DNA from: an uncultured Clostridia bacterium | GTDB lineage: Bacteria > Bacillota > Clostridia > Peptostreptococcales > Anaerovoracaceae | DNA: 10,341 nt | Assembly: GCA_937915045.1 (NCBI GenBank) | Contig: CALDNM010000068.1 | Location: 1-10,341 of the forward strand | Direction of reading: 5' to 3' | In this document: positions 6,020-10,341 of the stretch, piece by piece | Layout of the letters: every line of letters starts with the position of its first letter | How positions within the stretch are numbered: the stretch's first letter is position 1 | Notes under the pieces: model-generated | Told to the model about the DNA's origin: nothing | Database searches by the model: none | What the model saw: the letters and a program-made list of their open reading frames with translations, nothing else | Made by a program: the position numbers and the translations under genes

Positions 6020-7393
6020 ATGGATACAAAAACAAAATACGATAATATCATTATCGGTTTCGGCAAAGGCGGCAAGACTCTTGCGGGATATCTCGCCTCA
6101 AAGGGACAGAGCACTGCACTTATTGAAAAGGATCCTGCTATGTACGGCGGTACCTGCATCAATGTTGCCTGCATACCTTCTAAATCTCTTGAATACAGCG
6201 CCAGGATGTCGGCTGCCGAAGGCGGCTCTTTCGATGACAAAGCATCCAGATACACTGAGGCTGTATCGCGGAAACGCCAGCTGACAGGTATGCTTCGCAA
6301 GAAGAACTATGACAAGGTCGTTTCCTCGGGAGCTGATGTACTTGATGGAGAAGCGTCATTCATCGATCCTCATCGCGTGAAAGTAGTTTCTAAAGACGGA
6401 ACGTCGGCTGAACTTTACGGAGAACGCGTCTTTATCAATACCGGTTCGCGTCCATTTATCCCGCCTATCGCGGGCGCTGATGAAAGCAAGTATGTGTACA
6501 CGAGCGAATCGATGATGGAGCTTGACGATCTCCCGCGCCGCCTCGTCATCATAGGAGGAGGATATATAGGCCTTGAATTCGCTTCTTACTACAATAACTT
6601 CGGTTCAGAAGTGACCATCATCCAGGACGGTGAAGCTTTTATCCCAAGAGAAGATACAGAAGTCGCCTCTTCGGTATACGATCATCTTTTATCGAAAGGG
6701 ATCAAGATACTGCGTTCAGCGTCGACGGAAAAAATACACGATGAAAACGGGCATGCCGAATTGACTTTGAAGATGAATGAGAAGACAGAAAAAATAGATG
6801 CCGACGCGATCCTGATAGCAGCGGGACGCAGACCAAATATCGGTTCGCTTAATGTAGAGGCCGCCGGTATCGAGCTGACGGACAGAGGAGCCATAAAAGT
6901 CGATGAACATATGCGGACCAGTGTACCTTCTATTTTCGCTATGGGCGATGTCGCCGGAGGTCTTCAGTTCACATATATCTCGCTCGATGATTTTCGTATC
7001 GTCAGAAGCGCTCTGGAAGAAGATGATAAGCGCACTTCATCTGACAGGGGCGCTGTTCCGTATACTGTTTTCCTCGATCCGCCGCTTTCACGCGTAGGTC
7101 TCAGTGAAAAAGAAGCTATTGATCAGGGGTATAATATCAAAACCACGAAGCTGCCGGCTGCGGCTATCCCAAAAGCGCATGTCACGCGTGATCCGGCCGG
7201 GATGCTGAAGGCAGTCATAGACGCTGACACCGGCCTTATTCTTGGTGCTCACTTCTTCTGCGCTGAATCGCAGGAAATGATAAACATTATCAAACTGTGC
7301 ATCGATAATAAACTGCCATACACGATGCTTCGCGACAGTATATTCAACCATCCGACTATGAGTGAATCTCTGAACGATCTTTTCAATTGTTAA
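6020..7393 (+). CDS. RclA-like flavin disulfide oxidoreductase
   Basis: This is a class I pyridine nucleotide-disulfide oxidoreductase of 457 residues with ATG at 6020 and GGAGGT 6 bases upstream. Motifs in order: FAD-binding IIGFGKGGKTLA at 11-22, the redox pair Cys46/Cys51 in GGTCINVACIPSKS, NAD(P)H-binding GGGYIG at 179-184, the second FAD motif AMGD at 307-310, and a C-terminal HPTMSE with His444 and Glu449, the catalytic dyad of the dimer partner. The FGKxGKTLA start, the GDVAGGLQFTYISLDD stretch and the ESLNDLF end closely resemble E. coli RclA as I recall it, much more than lipoamide dehydrogenase or glutathione reductase. RclA is known to protect against reactive chlorine species and to reduce Cu(II) and hypothiocyanous acid; a related enzyme in streptococci reduces hypothiocyanous acid. 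The same role here is inference. No lipoyl-enzyme genes are nearby, arguing against a dihydrolipoyl dehydrogenase role. No clear terminator follows. Confidence 0.9.
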   Translation: MDTKTKYDNIIIGFGKGGKTLAGYLASKGQSTALIEKDPAMYGGTCINVACIPSKSLEYSARMSAAEGGSFDDKASRYTEAVSRKRQLTGMLRKKNYDKVVSSGADVLDGEASFIDPHRVKVVSKDGTSAELYGERVFINTGSRPFIPPIAGADESKYVYTSESMMELDDLPRRLVIIGGGYIGLEFASYYNNFGSEVTIIQDGEAFIPREDTEVASSVYDHLLSKGIKILRSASTEKIHDENGHAELTLKMNEKTEKIDADAILIAAGRRPNIGSLNVEAAGIELTDRGAIKVDEHMRTSVPSIFAMGDVAGGLQFTYISLDDFRIVRSALEEDDKRTSSDRGAVPYTVFLDPPLSRVGLSEKEAIDQGYNIKTTKLPAAAIPKAHVTRDPAGMLKAVIDADTGLILGAHFFCAESQEMINIIKLCIDNKLPYTMLRDSIFNHPTMSESLNDLFNC

Positions 7394-7429
7394 ATTATTA
7401 TCTCACGGCGGCCCATTAGCCCGGATATA

Positions 7430-7438
7430 TGATATAAT
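7430..7438 (+). promoter_or_regulatory. Extended -10 promoter for the CoA-transferase
   Basis: The nonamer TGATATAAT is identical to the pepF extended -10. No convincing -35 sits at the usual distance. A start near 7445 leaves an AT-rich leader of about 77 bases ending in AAGGAG (7508-7513), 8 bases before the ATG. The 128-base gap holds no hairpin with a T-run, so read-through from the reductase gene is also possible. Confidence 0.55.
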
Positions 7439-7521
7439 AACCTTTGTCTGGATATTTCAGATACCAATAAGTAACCAAAATTTATATTACCGTATTTATC
7501 TTATTACAAGGAGAAATCAAA

Positions 7522-8874
7522 ATGTTGGATGTGCAAAAAGATTATCAAAGCAAGCTCGTCAGCGCTGACGAAGCAGTGAAATGCGTGAAATCCGGCGACT
7601 GGGTAGACTACAGTCTCGCTTTCACTATTCCTATCGATCTCGACGCGGCTCTCGCGAAAAGGCTGCCTGAGCTCGAAGATATCAAAATAAGATCCGGGAT
7701 CACTTCCACTCCGAGAAAAGTCCTCGAAGCGGATACGACGGGAGAACATCTCACTTATATGGACTGGCACTGGACAGGATATATCAGAAAGATGATAAAA
7801 CAGGGTTCGAAGAATATCTATTTCGAGCCTAACCTTTACAGAAATATGCCGATGAATTACAGAAAGAATATCCATGTCGACGTCGCTATGATCACAACGA
7901 CACCGATGAACGACAAGGGATATTTCAACTTCTCCATCACAAACTCAGCGACTCAGGCTATATTGGACGCTGCGGATATCGTGATCGTTGAAGTCAATAA
8001 AAACCTTCCATGGGTCTATGGAGTAAAGGAAGACTGCGTACATATCTCAGATGTTGATTTCGTAGTAGAAGGATCGAATCCTCCTGTACCTACTCTTCCG
8101 GCAGGCGGAGAGGCTTCGGAAATAGATAAAAAAGTCGCTTCGTTCGTAGTACCTGAGATCGTCGACGGATCGACGCTGCAGCTTGGTATCGGCGGTATGC
8201 CGAACGCTATCGGAGCCGCGATCGCGGAGTCAGATCTTAAAGACCTCGGCATCCATACAGAGATGCTCGTCGACTCATATTACGATATGTTCAAGGCCGG
8301 CAAGATCACAAATAAATGCAAGAACATCGATAAGGGCAGAGGCGTATTCGGTTTCGCTCAGGGCAGCAGTGACCTTTATGAATGGGCGAGAGAAAACCCT
8401 GGCCTCATGTCAGCTCCTATAGATTACTGCAACGATCCGTACATCATGTCGCAGAACGACAATATGATGTCGATCAATAACTGCATCGAAATGGATCTGT
8501 TCGGACAGATCTGCGCTGAAGCTTCAGGCACAAGGCAGCTTTCAGGAACGGGCGGCCAGCTCGATTTCCTCACAGGCGCTCATATGTCAAAGGGCGGCAA
8601 AGCATTCATCTGTATGTCTTCAGCATTCACTGACAAGAAGACAGGTGAAACAAAATCAAGGATCGTGCCGCGCATGAAGGAAGGAAGCATCACGACAGAC
8701 CCGAGGAACCAGGCTATGTACATCGTTACAGAATACGGCATCGTGAACCTCGCAGGAAAGTCCACATGGGAGATAGCTGAAAACCTCATCAGTATCGCGC
8801 ATCCTAAGACACAGGACGGCCTCGTTGAAGAAGCTGAAAAGATGAACATCTGGAGAAGATCCAACAAGAGATAA
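7522..8874 (+). CDS. Butyryl-CoA:acetate-type CoA-transferase
   Basis: The 450-residue protein belongs to the acetyl-CoA hydrolase/transferase family that includes butyryl-CoA:acetate CoA-transferase (But) and 4-hydroxybutyrate CoA-transferase. These enzymes move CoA between acids through a glutamyl-CoA thioester. Supporting motifs are GDWVDY at 25-30, EGSNPP at 183-188, LQLGIGGMPNAIG at 219-231, HTEM with the probable catalytic Glu247 at 245-248, GTGGQLDF in the C-terminal domain, and the end MNIWRRSNKR, which resembles known gut butyrate-producer But proteins. In such organisms But forms butyrate from butyryl-CoA and acetate, regenerating acetyl-CoA. The region after GDWVDY (SLAFTIPIDL) and the FNFSITNSATQ segment (135-145) differ from the But sequences I remember, so a different acid substrate is possible. 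It appears to be a single-gene unit with its own promoter, tandem stop codons and a strong terminator. Confidence 0.9.
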   Translation: MLDVQKDYQSKLVSADEAVKCVKSGDWVDYSLAFTIPIDLDAALAKRLPELEDIKIRSGITSTPRKVLEADTTGEHLTYMDWHWTGYIRKMIKQGSKNIYFEPNLYRNMPMNYRKNIHVDVAMITTTPMNDKGYFNFSITNSATQAILDAADIVIVEVNKNLPWVYGVKEDCVHISDVDFVVEGSNPPVPTLPAGGEASEIDKKVASFVVPEIVDGSTLQLGIGGMPNAIGAAIAESDLKDLGIHTEMLVDSYYDMFKAGKITNKCKNIDKGRGVFGFAQGSSDLYEWARENPGLMSAPIDYCNDPYIMSQNDNMMSINNCIEMDLFGQICAEASGTRQLSGTGGQLDFLTGAHMSKGGKAFICMSSAFTDKKTGETKSRIVPRMKEGSITTDPRNQAMYIVTEYGIVNLAGKSTWEIAENLISIAHPKTQDGLVEEAEKMNIWRRSNKR

Positions 8875-8894
8875 TAAGTATATCCATATACAGC

Positions 8895-8925
8895 AAACGG
8901 CAGAGCACTGAGCTCTGCCGTTTTT
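8895..8925 (+). terminator. Strong rho-independent terminator after the CoA-transferase gene
   Basis: Perfect 12-base arms at 8895-8906 and 8912-8923 enclose a 5-base loop, and five T residues (8921-8925) close the structure. The stem core is GC-rich. It begins 20 bases after the stop codon. Since the next gene converges on it and the opposite strand also ends the stem in a short T-run, it probably serves both genes. Confidence 0.93.
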
Positions 8926-8951
8926 ATCGTTATCCCCTTTTAGGATGTTTG

Positions 8952-10319
8952 TTATTTTATGTTTTTCAGGAAGGATACATATCCTTTGAAAGCCTCGAAG
9001 ATATCAGCCTTGCTGATTATCTCGTTCGGCGCGTGCATGTTGAGTACCGCCACTCCGCTGTCTATGACATTCATGCCGTAGTTCGCCATGATATACGCGA
9101 TAGTGCCGCCGCCGCCTTCATCTACTTTTCCAAGTTCGCCTGTCTGATATGAGACATCGTCCTTGTTGAAGATCGATCTGATCTCAGAGATATATTCAGC
9201 GTTCGCGTCATTGGAACCAGCCTTGCCTCTCGCTCCTGTATACTTGCAGAACACAGGTCCTTTGCCAAGATAAGCGCAGTTGTTCTTTTCCATCACACTC
9301 GGATAGTTCGGATCGAATGCCGCGCTGACATCAGATGACAGCATCTTTGAATTCCTGAACGCTCTCCTGAGTCCGAGTTCCGAATACTCACCGCAGAGGT
9401 TCATGACTTCAGCTACGATATCCTCAAAGAACATCGACTGCATACCTGTAGCCCCCATGCTGCCGATCTCTTCCTTGTCGACGAGCAGGCATACGCATGT
9501 CTTCTCTGTCTTCTTCGGAAGGTCGAGCATAGCTTTGTATGAAGGATAAGCGCAGACTCTGTCGTCATGACCATAGCTCATGATCATACTTCTGTCGAGG
9601 CCGTAGTCTCTCGCAGGGCCGGCAGGTACGATCTCGAGCTCTGATGACTCGAAATCAGCGTCTTCCACGCCGTATTTGTCCTTCAGGATCTTCAGGATCA
9701 TAGCCTTCACAGGCTCTTTCTCCTTGTCTTCATCCTTAGCATTCTTCTTTTCCTTCACCGGGATGCTTCCAAGAAGTACATTGAGGTCTTCACCTTCAAC
9801 TACTACAGATCCCTTCTTGTCCATCTGCTTTCCCGCGAGATGGATCAGCAGATCTGAAACACCAAGTACAGGATCTTCAGGATCTTCGCCTATAGAGATC
9901 TTGACCTTCGTGCCGTCTGCCTTGCAGATGACACCGTGTATAGCCATCGGCCTTGCCGTCCACTGATATTTCTTGATGCCGCCGTAGTAATGCGTTTCAA
10001 ACATCGCGAGATCAGTATCCTCATACAGAGGATTCTGCTTGAGGTCGAGACGAGGCGAATCTATATGCGCGCCGAGGATACTCATGCCTGATTCGAAAGG
10101 CTCGCTTCCGATCTGGAACATCGCTATCCCCTTGCCCATATTGTTCGCGTAGACTTTGTCTCCGGCTTTGAGCTTGCCGTTCTTCGCTATAAGTTCATCG
10201 ATATTCTTATATCCCTGTTTTTCTATTTCTTCAGCTACGAATTCCGTGCATTCTCTTTCCGTCTTGCAGGCAGAAAGGAAATCTTTATATCCGTCACTGA
10301 ACGCGAATACCTTTTTCAT
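8952..10319 (-). CDS. M18-family metallo-aminopeptidase, probably 5'-truncated at right edge
   Basis: The enzyme removes N-terminal residues from peptides in the cytoplasm using two metal ions. The 455 visible residues match the bacterial M18 aminopeptidase group that includes Thermotoga TM1083. Expected metal and catalytic residues are present: His85 in GAHIDSPRLD, the bridging Asp in GHDDR (252-253), Glu283-Glu284 in DKEEIGS, Asp330 in SSDVSAAFDP, and His429 in NMHAPNE. A GSNDANAEY segment (368-376) and a glycine-rich VDEGGGGT loop are also typical. A lysine- and acid-rich insert lies at about 189-203. The Met at 10319 is the outermost one in the window, but no good ribosome binding site stands before it, relatives extend some 10-20 residues further, and the frame stays open to 10341. 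The true start is probably outside. The gene is convergent with the CoA-transferase gene. Confidence 0.93.
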   Translation of the reverse strand: MKKVFAFSDGYKDFLSACKTERECTEFVAEEIEKQGYKNIDELIAKNGKLKAGDKVYANNMGKGIAMFQIGSEPFESGMSILGAHIDSPRLDLKQNPLYEDTDLAMFETHYYGGIKKYQWTARPMAIHGVICKADGTKVKISIGEDPEDPVLGVSDLLIHLAGKQMDKKGSVVVEGEDLNVLLGSIPVKEKKNAKDEDKEKEPVKAMILKILKDKYGVEDADFESSELEIVPAGPARDYGLDRSMIMSYGHDDRVCAYPSYKAMLDLPKKTEKTCVCLLVDKEEIGSMGATGMQSMFFEDIVAEVMNLCGEYSELGLRRAFRNSKMLSSDVSAAFDPNYPSVMEKNNCAYLGKGPVFCKYTGARGKAGSNDANAEYISEIRSIFNKDDVSYQTGELGKVDEGGGGTIAYIMANYGMNVIDSGVAVLNMHAPNEIISKADIFEAFKGYVSFLKNIK

Positions 10320-10341
10320 ATCGGATATAAAGATTTCCTTT
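10274..10341. repeat. Perfect 20-bp inverted repeat at the right edge
   Basis: Positions 10274-10293 are the exact reverse complement of 10322-10341, the last 20 bases of the window, with 28 bases between them. The inner flanks (10294 and 10321, both T) do not pair; the outer limit cannot be seen. The left arm encodes aminopeptidase residues 9-15 and the right arm lies just upstream of its first Met. It may be a fold-back assembly artefact or a true hairpin. Confidence 0.9.

Noticed and set aside
7387..7404. Possible Rex (redox repressor) site, since TTGTTAA is a perfect half-site before the CoA-transferase gene
   Set aside because: The second half does not match TTAACAA beyond TTA, and the half-site includes the stop codon of the preceding gene; too weak to support.
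7394..7521. Riboswitch or structured leader before the CoA-transferase gene
   Set aside because: The 128 bases are AT-rich with only 4-base stems such as TCTG/CAGA at 7447-7461; no known riboswitch core or terminator fork is visible.

Overview
The window looks like a piece of an ordinary chromosome from an anaerobic member of the Bacillota, most likely class Clostridia. The grounds are strong AAGGAGG-type ribosome binding sites, compact sigma-A-like promoters, moderate GC content, and a butyryl-CoA:acetate-type CoA-transferase. I cannot name a genus. Every large reading frame is a housekeeping or metabolic gene. There is no mobile element, CRISPR array, tRNA, rRNA or defence cassette, and I see no clear sign of a new multi-gene system.

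Layout from left to right. (1) Positions 1-2235, minus strand: a three-gene unit transcribed leftwards, glutamate racemase (murI), then a very acidic protein of unknown function with a GTG start, then a metallo-beta-lactamase-fold hydrolase that runs off the left edge. (2) Positions 2236-2315: a short divergent control region with overlapping murI and pepF promoters. (3) Positions 2316-4133, plus strand: oligoendopeptidase F (M3 family), ending in a hairpin that overlaps its stop codon. (4) Positions 4159-5873, minus strand: NAD kinase (nadK) followed after 14 bases by an RluA-family pseudouridine synthase, a pairing also known from Bacillus subtilis (yjbN-yjbO). (5) Positions 5874-6019: a second divergent control region. 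(6) Positions 6020-7393, plus strand: a flavin disulfide oxidoreductase that closely resembles Escherichia coli RclA. (7) Positions 7522-8874, plus strand: the CoA-transferase, with its own promoter and a strong intrinsic terminator. (8) Positions 8952-10319 or beyond, minus strand: an M18 metallo-aminopeptidase whose 5' end is probably cut by the right edge.

Functionally the window combines cell-wall precursor supply (D-glutamate), peptide breakdown (PepF makes or trims short peptides, the M18 enzyme removes N-terminal residues), NADP supply plus an RclA-like oxidant- or metal-stress reductase facing each other across one promoter region, rRNA modification, and the terminal step of butyrate formation. 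No gap between genes exceeds about 150 bases.

The points most worth a second look are a perfect 20-bp inverted repeat at the extreme right edge (fold-back assembly artefact or an mRNA hairpin over the aminopeptidase start), a perfect 12-bp-arm palindrome inside nadK, the unidentified acidic protein in the murI unit, the RclA-like reductase in an anaerobe, and the crossed promoters between murI and pepF.
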